From Paractinoplanes maris (GTDB lineage Bacteria > Actinomycetota > Actinomycetes > Mycobacteriales > Micromonosporaceae): a stretch of DNA of 64,000 bases. The stretch's first letter is position 1; each line of letters starts with the position of its first letter. Position numbers and translations under genes: made by a program. The notes beneath the pieces were generated by a model. That model searched no databases. It saw only the letters and a program-made list of their open reading frames with translations, and was not told the origin of the DNA. Positions 38,879-47,617 of this stretch are shown in pieces. The stretch covers positions 434,001-498,000 of the forward strand of contig NZ_JALPVL010000004.1 in assembly GCF_023544465.1 (NCBI RefSeq). Direction: 5' to 3'.

Positions 38879-40149
38879 GGCAAGAACGCCTCCAGCCGGA
38901 AGCGGTCGCCGTCGGCACCGTACTGGACCCGGCCCCCGACCAGCGCCACCCGCTCGTCGACGCCGATCAGGCCGGTGCGGGAGCCCGGCAGCTCATCGTC
39001 GGCCGGGGAGTCGTGCGGGCCGATCAACGAGTTGTCGACCAGGATGCGCAGGTCGCGATCGCCGCCGCCGTCCAGCATCACCCTGACCTCAGCTCCGGGG
39101 GCGTGTTTGCGCGCGTTCGTCAGCGCCTCCTGCACCACCCGATAGGCCGTCCGGCCCAGCTCCCGCGAGGGCGAGGCGCGCGGCGCCACCCAGACGAACT
39201 CGAAGTTCATCCCCGCCGTGCGTGCTCCGTCCAGCAGATCGGGCAGGTCCCAGAACACCGGCTGCGGTGGCTCGGGCATAGCCCGTCGTAAGCGCTCGTA
39301 GAGATCCCTGGCGGGGGAGTCCTCGTATTCCACCGGCTCCTCGCCGGCCATCAGCGTCTCGGGGTGTGGGCCGGCGTCGGGTTGACGCAGGACGCCGATC
39401 ACCGAGCGCAGTTCCTCCAGGGCCTCGTGGGAGCTGAGGCGGATCGTGCGGGCGGCCGCCGCTATCTCGTCGGGGTGGGCGTCGGCGCGGACCTCCAGCG
39501 CGCCGGCGTGCAGGCTCACCATCGACATGCGGTGAGCCAGCACGTCGTGCATCTCGCGGGCTATGCGGGCGCGCTCGGTGAGACGGGCCTGCTCCATCCG
39601 TAGTTGCTGCTGAGCCCGCGCGGTGGTCGCCTCGACCCGCAGCGACGACGTCAGATGCCGGTAGGCCTGAAGGAACAGGCCCCAGCCGATCGCGGCCAGC
39701 GCGGTCACCGATCGCAGGAGCAGGTCGACCCAGAGCTGGAACGGCGGGTCGTGCTGCAGCGCGAAATAGACGACGCCCGTGCCGACATGCGCAGCCGCGA
39801 GGCCGAGCATGAGGACCGCCCGGTGCCGGACGGCGACGGTGAACAGGGCCATCAGGATCGGGCCGGTCGCCATGACCGAGATGACCCCGAACGGCAGGAG
39901 GGCCAGGCACAAGCCGAGCGGGTGGCGCCGGCGGAGGAACAGGGCCAGAGCGCACCCGACGCCGATCGCCACGTCGGCCGGCCACGGGATGGCCGCATGG
40001 GCCGAGGTCGCGTCGCCCAGCGGAACCATGATGGCGCCGTAGGCCAGCGCGATCAGCACGGCGATGACGTCAGCCGTCCGGTCGCGCAGCACCGCATGCC
40101 GGCTGCCCGGCGGACCGGGCACCAGCAAGGCGAACAGAAGCGACGACAT
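38866..40149 (-). CDS. Sensor histidine kinase (HisKA_3 / DesK type)
   Basis: 427 residues. About five to six membrane helices occupy the first 165 residues (VIAVLIALAYGAIMVPLG, VAIGVGCALALFL, LCLALLPFGVISVMATGPILMALFTVAV, LMLGLAAAHVGTGVVYFAL). The phosphorylated His is in RIAREMHDVLAHRMSMVSLHAGALEVRA. The C-terminal ATPase has VVQEALTNARKHAPGAEV and GLIGVDERVALVGG. The sequence TAGGCT lies 6 bases before the ATG and there is no ribosome-binding site, so the message may be leaderless. Its start codon overlaps the first candidate start of the divergent hydrolase. Confidence 0.9.
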   Translation of the reverse strand: MSSLLFALLVPGPPGSRHAVLRDRTADVIAVLIALAYGAIMVPLGDATSAHAAIPWPADVAIGVGCALALFLRRRHPLGLCLALLPFGVISVMATGPILMALFTVAVRHRAVLMLGLAAAHVGTGVVYFALQHDPPFQLWVDLLLRSVTALAAIGWGLFLQAYRHLTSSLRVEATTARAQQQLRMEQARLTERARIAREMHDVLAHRMSMVSLHAGALEVRADAHPDEIAAAARTIRLSSHEALEELRSVIGVLRQPDAGPHPETLMAGEEPVEYEDSPARDLYERLRRAMPEPPQPVFWDLPDLLDGARTAGMNFEFVWVAPRASPSRELGRTAYRVVQEALTNARKHAPGAEVRVMLDGGGDRDLRILVDNSLIGPHDSPADDELPGSRTGLIGVDERVALVGGRVQYGADGDRFRLEAFLPWQE

Positions 40150-41611
40150 GAGCGCAGCCTACGAGGCGGGGAAGTGGCTGAGGACCTACCAAAGTACTGG
40201 GTCCACCCCCGACCGATGGCGGCTGTGCTCGGCGGCGCCAGCCGCGATCCTCGTCGGCATGACTTTCCTTCCGGTGTTTCTCTGGGGCCTGGCCGCCGCT
40301 CTCTGGGGTGCGGTCGCGGGGTGGTGGACACCGCGGGGCCCGCTCACCATCACGCAGGCGCTCTGCTCGGTCGCGGTCAGCTTCGCGGTCGGGTGGGCCG
40401 CCGGTCGCGGCGGCCGGTCCCGTCTGGTGTGGCTGGTCGTCCCGGCCTTCTTCGTCGTGGCGATCGAGCTCGCCCGCCTCGGTGTGGCGGGCCCGTCCAC
40501 CGGGCCGCCCCACGCGAGCCTGTTCGGCCTGATCGCGCTGGTCACCGGTCGGGGCGTGCAGGCCGTGCTGACGCTGCTGCCACTTTTGCTCGGTCTCGCC
40601 GTCGGCCGTGGCGTCCGTCGCCGGCTCAGCCGGGTGCTGGTCGCCCTCCCCGCCGCCGGTCTGCTGCTTCTGACCGCGGTCATCGCGGTGCCGGCCCGCA
40701 CCGCCCCGATCGACGGCGGCGTCGCCGAGCTGACCAGGGTCGGCGGGCTCGGTGTGATGATCCGCGGAGCGCGGCCCGGCCTGCCGGTGCTGCTGTTCGT
40801 CCCGGGCGCTCCGGGTGGCTCCGAGCTGGGTAACGTCCGCACCCGTCTGGCCGCCGTCGAGCAGCGGTTCGTCATGGCCACTCTCGACCGGCGTGGTGGT
40901 GGCTCGTCCTACCCGGCGCTCGACCCGGCCTCGCGCGCGACGCCCGACCGGATGGTCGACGACATCCTCGAGGTGGCCGACTACCTGCGGGGCCGGTTCC
41001 GTCAGGACAAGATCTACCTGCTCGGCCACTCGGGTGGCTCGATCCTGTCCGTGCTGGCCGTGCAGCGCCATCCGGAGAAGTTCGCGGCGTACATCGGCAC
41101 GGGCCAGGGTGTCGATCTGCCGGAGAGCGACCGGATCTTCTACGACGACATCCTGGCCTGGGCCCGGTCCACCGGCCGCGACGAGGTCGTCCGGCAGCTG
41201 ACCGAGCAGGGCCCACCTCCGTATCCCACCTTCTGGGGCTACGAGCCGATCGTGACCTACGAGAACGAGGCGTACGGCCAGCAGCCGCTCGCCCTCGGGC
41301 TGGGCGTCCGGGAATACACGCTGCTCCAGAAGGTGCATGTGCTGAACGCGATCATCGACACCTGGAGCGTCCTCTACCCCCGAATGCAAGGCATCGATCT
41401 GCGTCGTGACGCGCCGAGGCTGTCGGTGCCCACCTGGTTCGTCATGGGCGCCAACGAGATGCGGGGGCTGCGAGTGGTCTTCGACGATTGGTACGGCGAG
41501 CTGCGGGCACCGAGCAAGAAGCTGATCGTCGTGCCCGATGCCGGTCACCCGGTCCTCTTCGAGCAGCCCGGGCCATTCGTCGAGGTGCTTGACGATGTTC
41601 TCGCCGGATGA
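40148..41611 (+). CDS. Membrane-anchored alpha/beta hydrolase
   Basis: Up to 487 residues; the start is uncertain (ATG 40148, or ATG 40259 giving 450 residues). Four hydrophobic helices fill the first third (GMTFLPVFLWGLAAALWGAVAGWW, ALCSVAVSFAVGWAAG, LVWLVVPAFFVVAIELARLG, VLTLLPLLLGLAVGRG, VALPAAGLLLLTAVIAV). An alpha/beta-hydrolase domain follows with the oxyanion strand VLLFVPGAPGGSE, nucleophile elbow LLGHSGGSILSV, an Asp/Glu in VMGANEM and terminal His in VPDAGHPVLFEQPG. The domain faces outside or inside depending on helix number. The substrate is unknown; such proteins act as peptidases, esterases or haloperoxidase-like enzymes. Confidence 0.83.
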   Translation: MSAAYEAGKWLRTYQSTGSTPDRWRLCSAAPAAILVGMTFLPVFLWGLAAALWGAVAGWWTPRGPLTITQALCSVAVSFAVGWAAGRGGRSRLVWLVVPAFFVVAIELARLGVAGPSTGPPHASLFGLIALVTGRGVQAVLTLLPLLLGLAVGRGVRRRLSRVLVALPAAGLLLLTAVIAVPARTAPIDGGVAELTRVGGLGVMIRGARPGLPVLLFVPGAPGGSELGNVRTRLAAVEQRFVMATLDRRGGGSSYPALDPASRATPDRMVDDILEVADYLRGRFRQDKIYLLGHSGGSILSVLAVQRHPEKFAAYIGTGQGVDLPESDRIFYDDILAWARSTGRDEVVRQLTEQGPPPYPTFWGYEPIVTYENEAYGQQPLALGLGVREYTLLQKVHVLNAIIDTWSVLYPRMQGIDLRRDAPRLSVPTWFVMGANEMRGLRVVFDDWYGELRAPSKKLIVVPDAGHPVLFEQPGPFVEVLDDVLAG

Positions 41612-41717
41612 GTGCTCGTCGTCCGGCCCGGAGCCACGCTGCTGCGCGCCGGGCGTTGGGGGCCGGTGGCCCAAGCGGAGGCTCTCGATCCCCTTGAACC
41701 ACCGGCAATGCTCTTCG

Positions 41718-43574
41718 CTACCCGTTCTTGGCCGGGCTAATCACATCGGACATCAATTCCGGCAGAAGTTCGGCGAGCACGGCAACACCGTCGCGGCTCA
41801 GCACCGACTCGGGGTGGAACTGCAGGCCGGCGAAGCCGGGCCCGCGCATCGCGTGCACGGCCCCGTCGCCGGGGTCGCGGGCGATATCGACCCGGCCGTA
41901 TGCGGTGGTCAGCTCGGGCACGGGCGAGAGGGCGGTGAAGCTCGAATAGAAGCCGATCCGTCGCCGTGTCCCGAAGAGATCGACCTCCCGCGCGAGTCCC
42001 TGATAGGGCGAGTCCCGCCGGTGCAGGGCCAGCCCGAGCAGGCTCGCGAGGATCTGGTGGCCGAGGCACACGGCGAGCAGCGGCTTCCGCTCGGCGAGCC
42101 GGCCCATGATCAACCCGCGCATGGCCACCATCTTGGGGTCGTCCTCATCGCCCGGGTCGCCCGGCCCGGGTCCCGCGATCACGAGGTCGGCCCCGCCCAG
42201 GTCGACCGCTCGTGTTGTCGCCGGCTCGTCCTGGGCGGCGGACGCCGGGAGCAGGACGGTCCACGGGACGACCGTGACCGCCAGGCCGAGCGCCCGGAGC
42301 TGATGGGCCAGCATCGCGGTGAAGGTGTCCTCGCCGTCGACGATCACGGCGGTCCGGCCGGCCAGACCGGGCACGGTCAGCGCGCCCGGCGCCCGGGAGT
42401 CGAGCCAGAAACGGGCCAGCCCGTCGTTGCGCGCGGCCAGAGCGGCCCGCACCTCGGGCGACTCGGATTCCGCCGCCTCCGGTGCTGGTCGCGACGCGAC
42501 GGCGCCGAGTGCGGCCAGGATGCCCGCCGCCTTGGTGTGGGTCTCCGCGACCTCGCCGGCGGCTGTCGAGTGGCGTACGAGGGTCGCGCCGACCGGCACG
42601 CGCAGGGCACCGCCGGGCGAGATCTCGGCGGTGCGGATCAGGATCGGCGCGTCCAGGGTCTGCCGGCCCTGGTCGTCGTGATCGAGCAGCGCCAGCACGC
42701 CGGCGTAATAGCCGCGCCCGCGGCGCTCGTGGCGGGCGATCACGCGACAGGCGTTCTCGATCGGGCTGCCGGTCACGGTGGGGGCGAACATGGTCTCGCG
42801 CAGCACGTCCCGCACGTCGAGCGAGCCGCGGCCGGCCAGCAGATACTCGGTGTGCGTGAGGTGGGTCATCTGCTTGAGGTACGGACCGGCGACCTGACCG
42901 CCGTGCTCGGCCACGGTCGCCATCATTTTGAGCTCCTCGTCCAGCACCATGTAGAGCTCCTCGACTTCCTTCGGGTCGTGCAGGAAATCGAGCAGGCGGC
43001 CCGAGCCGTTGCGGAAGGTGCCGCTGATCGGGTTCATCATGGTGATCCCGTCGGCCACGCTGACGTGCCGCTCCGGGGTGGCGCCGACCAGCGTGCGGGT
43101 GCCCGTGTGCACGAGGAAGGTCCAGTAGGTGCCCTGCTCCGAGGAGAGCAGCCGGCCGAAGGCGGCCCGTGCGGCGGAGATCGGGTCACCGTCGATCTGG
43201 GCGGTGAAGACGCGGTGGATCACGAAGTTGGCGCCCTCCCCGTGACCGATCTCGTCGCGCAGCACGTCCTCGACGATCGTGCCGTAGGCGTCGTCGGAGA
43301 GGTCGAAACCGCCCTCGCTGATGCTGAGCGGCCCGGCCGGGAAGGCGTCGAGCGGCTCCGTGCTCGACGACCGCACGACCAGGCACTCCAGCGGTGCGCC
43401 GTCGTCGACGCAGTCGAAACCGCGTTCGGTGATCTGCCGGTAGGGGATGACGGCCAGCGTGGGCCGGCCCCGGTGCAGCGGGATGTCGTCGAGCGAGGCG
43501 ACGGTGACGACGTCGCCGGCCAGCACCTCGACGTGGTCGGCGCCGTCCCGGTGGAGCAGGGCGAAAGGCCGCAT
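41718..43574 (-). CDS. trpEG: Fused anthranilate synthase TrpE-TrpG (PhzE-like architecture)
   Basis: 618 residues from ATG 43574 (AGAGGA upstream). The chorismate-binding TrpE domain fills about 1-400, with VHTGTRTLVGATPERHVSV, MMNPISGTFRNG, TMFAPTVTGSPIENACRVI and RTAEISPGGALRVPVGATLV. The glutamine amidotransferase domain (about 420-615) has the nucleophile in LLAVCLGHQILA and His/Glu in AGLQFHPESVL. It converts chorismate and glutamine to anthranilate, or to ADIC in PhzE proteins. A leader peptide with tandem Trp codons and a terminator precede it, which argues for tryptophan-controlled anthranilate supply. No other trp or phenazine genes are nearby. Confidence 0.9.
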   Translation of the reverse strand: MRPFALLHRDGADHVEVLAGDVVTVASLDDIPLHRGRPTLAVIPYRQITERGFDCVDDGAPLECLVVRSSSTEPLDAFPAGPLSISEGGFDLSDDAYGTIVEDVLRDEIGHGEGANFVIHRVFTAQIDGDPISAARAAFGRLLSSEQGTYWTFLVHTGTRTLVGATPERHVSVADGITMMNPISGTFRNGSGRLLDFLHDPKEVEELYMVLDEELKMMATVAEHGGQVAGPYLKQMTHLTHTEYLLAGRGSLDVRDVLRETMFAPTVTGSPIENACRVIARHERRGRGYYAGVLALLDHDDQGRQTLDAPILIRTAEISPGGALRVPVGATLVRHSTAAGEVAETHTKAAGILAALGAVASRPAPEAAESESPEVRAALAARNDGLARFWLDSRAPGALTVPGLAGRTAVIVDGEDTFTAMLAHQLRALGLAVTVVPWTVLLPASAAQDEPATTRAVDLGGADLVIAGPGPGDPGDEDDPKMVAMRGLIMGRLAERKPLLAVCLGHQILASLLGLALHRRDSPYQGLAREVDLFGTRRRIGFYSSFTALSPVPELTTAYGRVDIARDPGDGAVHAMRGPGFAGLQFHPESVLSRDGVAVLAELLPELMSDVISPAKNG

Positions 43575-43623
43575 GGTGGTCCTCTTTCGGGTCTCGGCGG
43601 CGCCGGCCGAGGTCCGACCACAC

Positions 43624-43651
43624 AAAAACGGCCGCCTCGGGGAGGCGGCCG
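43624..43651 (-). terminator. trp attenuator terminator
   Basis: A 10-bp perfect GC stem (arms 43642-43651 and 43629-43638, 3-base loop) is followed on the minus strand by five U residues (43624-43628), a true intrinsic terminator between the leader peptide and trpEG. Its first arm contains GGCCGCC (43644-43650), which can instead pair with GGCGGCC at 43676-43682 to form an antiterminator. Confidence 0.92.
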
Positions 43652-43684
43652 CGTGGTTTCACGCGTGGGAGCAGTGGCCGCCGG

Positions 43685-43720
43685 TCAGGCGGGCCACCAC
43701 ATCATTCGCGCGTGCAGCAT
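43685..43720 (-). CDS. trpL: trp leader peptide MLHARMMWWPA
   Basis: An 11-residue frame with two adjacent Trp codons at positions 8-9 and a TGA stop at 43685. The Trp codons and following CCCGCC (43688-43699) form region 1, able to pair with region 2 (43676-43682). Ribosome stalling at the Trp codons would free region 2 to pair with region 3 and allow read-through into trpEG. This matches the classical attenuator described for actinobacterial trpE/trpEG genes. Confidence 0.9.
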   Translation of the reverse strand: MLHARMMWWPA

Positions 43721-43771
43721 GCCGACGAGCCTAAGACCCACCGCCGGATCCGCGCCACCCCGTCCCATGCT

Positions 43772-43801
43772 CGGCGTGGCGCGGCCGGAGGCGCCACGCC
43801 G
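43772..43801 (-). terminator. Hairpin after the 76-residue gene
   Basis: An 11-bp perfect stem (43772-43782 with 43791-43801, 8-base loop) lies downstream of the small gene ending at 43826. It isolates that gene from the trp leader. Confidence 0.7.
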
Positions 43802-43825
43802 GGTCGGTGCCTGCCGGCGGCTCGG

Positions 43826-44056
43826 TCAGGCGAAGGCGGAGCGGACGGCGTTGCGGGCCCAGCGCATCCGGCCGAGCGCGCAGTCGGGGTGCTCACCGAA
43901 CTCCTGGGCGACCAGTTCGGCGCAGCGGGCCACGCCCAAGCGGTCGACGGTCGTGGTCACCGTCTCCCGGATCAGTTCGGGAGTGGGGCTCTGCGAACGC
44001 TGCAGGCTCGAGACGAAGAGGGCTTCGGTACGGATCGGGTCGGGAGCGGTGTTCAT
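43826..44056 (-). CDS. Small hypothetical protein (76 aa)
   Basis: The ATG at 44056 has an excellent ribosome-binding site (TAGGAGG). The soluble, helical sequence MNTAPDPIRTEALFVSSLQRSQSPTPELIRETVTTTVDRLGVARCAELVAQEFGEHPDCALGRMRWARNAV contains two conserved-looking cysteines. I do not recognise it by name. It resembles short actinobacterial proteins of about 75-85 residues found as solitary genes. Terminated by its own hairpin. The 270 bases upstream, to the response regulator, contain no convincing gene. Confidence 0.7.
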   Translation of the reverse strand: MNTAPDPIRTEALFVSSLQRSQSPTPELIRETVTTTVDRLGVARCAELVAQEFGEHPDCALGRMRWARNAVRSAFA

Positions 44057-44326
44057 CGGATACCTCCTACCGGGCGGTGCAAGTGGGGCCTGCAACCAGG
44101 ACACCCGAGCGGGGATGCAGGTCTGCTGCGTGGCGGGTGCGCATCAGTTGCATGGCCCCGGCCCACCGGCATTCCTCGTGCGGCACACGGGACGCCTGGT
44201 GACAGCCGCGCCCGGGGAATCCGGGGCGGGCGCGTCGGCATTCGCGGAGCAGCCTCACAACCCGGACTAACCGGATATGGTCCCGATAGGTGGCGAAAGC
44301 TGCGCAACCAACCGAGGGAGAGTGCC

Positions 44327-44701
44327 GTGACGGTGGTCCTGGTTGCCGATGACGACGCCGACATCCGCGACCTGGTGGCGTTCAAGCTGGAGCAGGCGGG
44401 CTTCGAGGTGATCGCCGTCGAGGACGGGCAGAGCGCCCTCGAGCAGGCGCGCAGCCGGCAGCCGACCCTGGCCGTGCTCGACGTGTCGATGCCCGGGCTC
44501 TCCGGCATCGACGTGTGCCGGAAGCTGCGCGCCGACCCGTCCACCGCCGGGATCCTGATCATCATGTTGACCGCACGTGTGCAGGAACAGGATGTCGAGG
44601 GCGGGTTCAGTGCCGGCGCCGACGACTACGTGACCAAGCCGTTCAGCCCGCGCGAGTTGGTCTCGCGCATCCAGGCCCTGCTGAGCCGAGCCCGGGCGTG
44701 A
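44327..44701 (+). CDS. Single-domain response regulator (receiver only)
   Basis: 124 residues from GTG 44327 with GAGGGAGAG upstream. It is a complete CheY-like receiver: acidic DDD in VADDDADIRDLV, phospho-Asp in LAVLDVSMPGLSG, Thr in IIMLTARVQEQDV and Lys in YVTKPFSPRELVSRIQALL. It has no output domain, so it probably acts by protein contact or in a phosphorelay with the kinase that follows 30 bases downstream. Confidence 0.9.
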   Translation: MTVVLVADDDADIRDLVAFKLEQAGFEVIAVEDGQSALEQARSRQPTLAVLDVSMPGLSGIDVCRKLRADPSTAGILIIMLTARVQEQDVEGGFSAGADDYVTKPFSPRELVSRIQALLSRARA

Positions 44702-44731
44702 CGGCCGGACGGCCGGGCACGGGACGGGACG

Positions 44732-46408
44732 ATGCGCCGTGACGGCACCGTCGGGAGGCTGCTGAGCAGGGCGTTCGCGGTTTTGGTGGCGCTCATCGTG
44801 GGCTCGGGGCTGGCGGAGCTGGCCACCGTGCTGGTGGAGCACCGGGCCGTTCAGCAGCTGACCGACGAGGTGCAACCGTTGCAGCTGGCGAACGCCGACC
44901 TGCGCGCGATGCTGACCGACGCCCAGCGCGGGCTGCGGGGCTACCTGCTCACCGGCGACCCGCGGATGCTCGACGCCTACTACGTGGCCCGTCGCGGTTA
45001 CCCGGTCGCCGGCGACGACCTGCGCCGGCTGAGCGGGGACGATCACGCCGACACCGCGACCGACCAGATCGCCCGGGCCGACAGCTGGTGGGCGAACGCC
45101 GAGGTCCAGCGGCAGGTACCGCCCCGCAGCGATGCCGCGGTCCGGTACGCCGAGCGGGACATGCCGCTCTTCCAATCCTTCGTCACCGCCAACGACGAGC
45201 TCCGGATCTCGCTCGACTCCCGCGCCCAGGATCTCCGCGCCCGGGTCGGCGCTCTCCAGGGCGTCGCGATAGTCGTCGTCTCCGTGCTCACCCTCGCGGT
45301 GACGGCCGCCGCCATGCTGACCGCCGTCCGCACCGCCCGCCGCCTCACCCGGCCCCTCGGAGCTGTGGTCGAGACCCTCGATCGCGTCCGCGACGGCGAG
45401 CTCAACGCCCGGGCCGACGTCACGAGCGGCCCCACCGAGATCCGGGCCGTGGCCCAGGCGGTCAACGCGGCCGCCGAGCAGAGCGAGCACATCCGCCGCA
45501 GCGAGGAGGAGGTCACCGCCCGGCTCCAGGAGCTCGACGCGGCCAAGGCCGACTTCATGTCCACCGTCTCGCACGAGTTGCGCACGCCGCTGACCAGCAT
45601 CTCCGGCTATCTGGAACTGCTGCGCGACAGTGATCCGGACGACTTGAACGACGCGCAGCGCCGGATGCTCGACGTGATCTCCCGCAACACCCGGCGGCTG
45701 CGCGACCTGGTCGAGGACATCCTCACCCTCTCCAAGATCGAATCAGGTGGCTACGACAGTGACCGCACCCCGCTCGACTTCGCCAAGGTCATCGACCGGG
45801 CGCTGATCACCATCGGCCCGGTGGCGGCCAAGAACGGGATCGCCCTCCACCTCGACGTCCGAGGCCCCCTTCCGGTACGCGGGGACAGCGCCCAACTCGA
45901 CCGGGTGCTCGACAACCTGCTGACCAACGCCGTCAAATTCACACCGGCCGACGGCACCCTGACCGTGCACGCCGAACACCGCGACGGCCAGGCGGTGCTG
46001 ACCGTGACCGACACCGGCATGGGCATCCCGGCCGAGGAGCAGGAAGCGCTGTTCGGCCGCTTCTTCCGCGCCTCCAACGCCATCCGGCAGGCGATCCCCG
46101 GGACGGGCCTGGGCCTGGCCATCGTCCGCACGATCATCGACAACCACAGCGGCACCATCGAGGTGGCCTCCGCCGAGAACCGGGGCACCACCATCACCGT
46201 CAGCCTCCCCGCCGATCAGTCGGCCCGCCGGCGCCCCGATCCGGACGGCGACGAGGTGCCCGACGACGAGTGGGAGGACCCGGCGGGCGACGAGACCCGG
46301 GCCCCCACCACCGCGTCGCACGCTGAGCGGGTCGGTCACGCTCAGGCCGATCACCAGAATGAGCCGCAGCACATCGACCACACGAGCGGCCCGGGCCGCG
46401 CCGGGTAA
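44732..46408 (+). CDS. CHASE3-HAMP sensor histidine kinase
   Basis: 558 residues. A membrane helix (LLSRAFAVLVALIVGSGLAELATVLV) is followed by a CHASE3-type extracytoplasmic domain (LRAMLTDAQRGLRGYLLTGDPRMLDAYYVARRGY). The second helix is VAIVVVSVLTLAVTAAAMLTAV. HAMP (TARRLTRPLGAVVETLDRVRDGELNARADV), a coil and HisKA (FMSTVSHELRTPLTSISGYLELL) follow. HATPase_c has NLLTNAVKFTPADG, DTGMGIPAEEQ and GTGLGLAIVRTIIDNH. The tail of about 60 residues is acidic and His-rich. It is the partner of the preceding receiver. Confidence 0.92.
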   Translation: MRRDGTVGRLLSRAFAVLVALIVGSGLAELATVLVEHRAVQQLTDEVQPLQLANADLRAMLTDAQRGLRGYLLTGDPRMLDAYYVARRGYPVAGDDLRRLSGDDHADTATDQIARADSWWANAEVQRQVPPRSDAAVRYAERDMPLFQSFVTANDELRISLDSRAQDLRARVGALQGVAIVVVSVLTLAVTAAAMLTAVRTARRLTRPLGAVVETLDRVRDGELNARADVTSGPTEIRAVAQAVNAAAEQSEHIRRSEEEVTARLQELDAAKADFMSTVSHELRTPLTSISGYLELLRDSDPDDLNDAQRRMLDVISRNTRRLRDLVEDILTLSKIESGGYDSDRTPLDFAKVIDRALITIGPVAAKNGIALHLDVRGPLPVRGDSAQLDRVLDNLLTNAVKFTPADGTLTVHAEHRDGQAVLTVTDTGMGIPAEEQEALFGRFFRASNAIRQAIPGTGLGLAIVRTIIDNHSGTIEVASAENRGTTITVSLPADQSARRRPDPDGDEVPDDEWEDPAGDETRAPTTASHAERVGHAQADHQNEPQHIDHTSGPGRAG

Positions 46409-46543
46409 CCGGGCGTGTCCCACCCGTCTACCCGTCCGCGGCCCGATGCACTGGACCGGCTTCGACCCCACGAGCCGACCGAAGTCGTCACGGCCGGGCT
46501 TTCAGCGGTCGGGTCGCAGCAGCCACGGCGGGTCATTTGAACG

Positions 46544-47617
46544 CTAGAAGCTCAGCACCGCCTGCAACTCCTGCCGTTCGCGTGACGCCAGGTCGTCGAG
46601 CAGTGCGGGGCCGTCCTCGAACGGCACCACCGCCGTCACCAGGTGCTTGCGGATCGCCTCGCCGTGGGTTCGCAGCAGGTCGATCGTGGCCGCCGACAAC
46701 CGTTCCCGGTCCCACGTCGGCGCCAGGCCGCGGGGCACCCGCCCGATCTGCGCGCACCGGATCCCGAGCCCGTTGTGGTGGAACTCCTCGCCGAGCCGTA
46801 CGTCATCGGCCCCGCCCGGGTAGAAGGCCAGATCGATCACCGTCCCCTGGGGGCGCAGCAGGCGCAACGCCAGGTGCAGAGCCGACGCCTGCCCCCGGCA
46901 CTGGAAGACCACATCGGCTCCGCGATCGTCGACCGTGTGCCGCCAGGCCGTCTTGAGTGTCGGCGCCGGATCATCCGACGAGTTCATCGTCTCCAGTCCC
47001 AGCGCCGCGGCCACCGCCAGCCGAGCCGGCGTGGGATCGAGCACGACCACCGACGCCGCCCCGTGCGACTGGGCGAACAGGGCCGTCAGCAGCCCGACCA
47101 CGCCGGCCCCGGTCACCGCCACCCGCTTACCGGCCACGCCGTCACCGAGTCCGCGCACCGCCGGCCCCTGCACCTCGGCCGCCGCGTGCAGCAGCCCGTT
47201 GGCGCAGATCGGCCCCATGTGGGCGACATAGATGCCCAGCAGCGGATCGAGGTCGTCCGGCAGCGGCACCACCCGATCACGCACCGGGTCACCGGTGAAC
47301 CCGGTGCGATGCCCGTACGTCATGGCCACCACGCTGCCCTCGGCCACCGCCGCCGTCCGGCTCTCGGTGACCCGGCCGACCTCCATGTAACCGAGGCGGG
47401 TCACCGGGTAGGCCGCCGCCGGGGGACCGCCGAACAGGCCGAGCACCGGGTCGAAGCTGTGGTGCAGCGCGGGATTGGTGCCCTTGACAAAGCTGAGCTC
47501 GGTGCCGGCCGAGATGCCGCTGAACATGGTGCGCACCCGGAACGGCCCGTCCTCGACCGGTTCCTCGACGATCTCGAGTCGCCCCGGCCCGGCCACGACC
47601 AGGTTGCGGTCAGACAC
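46544..47617 (-). CDS. Zinc-type (MDR) sugar/polyol dehydrogenase-like protein
   Basis: 357 residues from GTG 47617, overlapping the end of the Gfo/Idh gene by 8 bases. The Rossmann motif is GKRVAVTGAGVVGLLTALFAQSHGAASVVVLD. The N-terminal domain (VRTMFSGISAGTELSFVKGTNPALHH) lacks the usual cysteine zinc ligands. This is typical of the BchC/sorbitol-dehydrogenase-like and L-threonine-DH-like subgroup that pairs with Gfo/Idh/MocA enzymes. It probably oxidises a sugar or sugar-derived intermediate together with the coupled upstream enzyme. Confidence 0.83.
   Translation of the reverse strand: MSDRNLVVAGPGRLEIVEEPVEDGPFRVRTMFSGISAGTELSFVKGTNPALHHSFDPVLGLFGGPPAAAYPVTRLGYMEVGRVTESRTAAVAEGSVVAMTYGHRTGFTGDPVRDRVVPLPDDLDPLLGIYVAHMGPICANGLLHAAAEVQGPAVRGLGDGVAGKRVAVTGAGVVGLLTALFAQSHGAASVVVLDPTPARLAVAAALGLETMNSSDDPAPTLKTAWRHTVDDRGADVVFQCRGQASALHLALRLLRPQGTVIDLAFYPGGADDVRLGEEFHHNGLGIRCAQIGRVPRGLAPTWDRERLSAATIDLLRTHGEAIRKHLVTAVVPFEDGPALLDDLASRERQELQAVLSF

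Noticed and set aside
41718..43574. Phenazine or other ADIC-based secondary-metabolite gene
   Set aside because: The architecture is PhzE-like, but no phz or other pathway genes are adjacent and the Trp-codon attenuator points to anthranilate for tryptophan.
44057..44326. A small gene in the 270-base gap before the receiver gene
   Set aside because: Possible frames lack a ribosome-binding site and protein-like composition; the gap probably holds only promoters.
46409..46543. Terminator between the CHASE3 kinase and the MDR dehydrogenase
   Set aside because: Several GC-rich partial inverted repeats exist but none forms a convincing long perfect stem.
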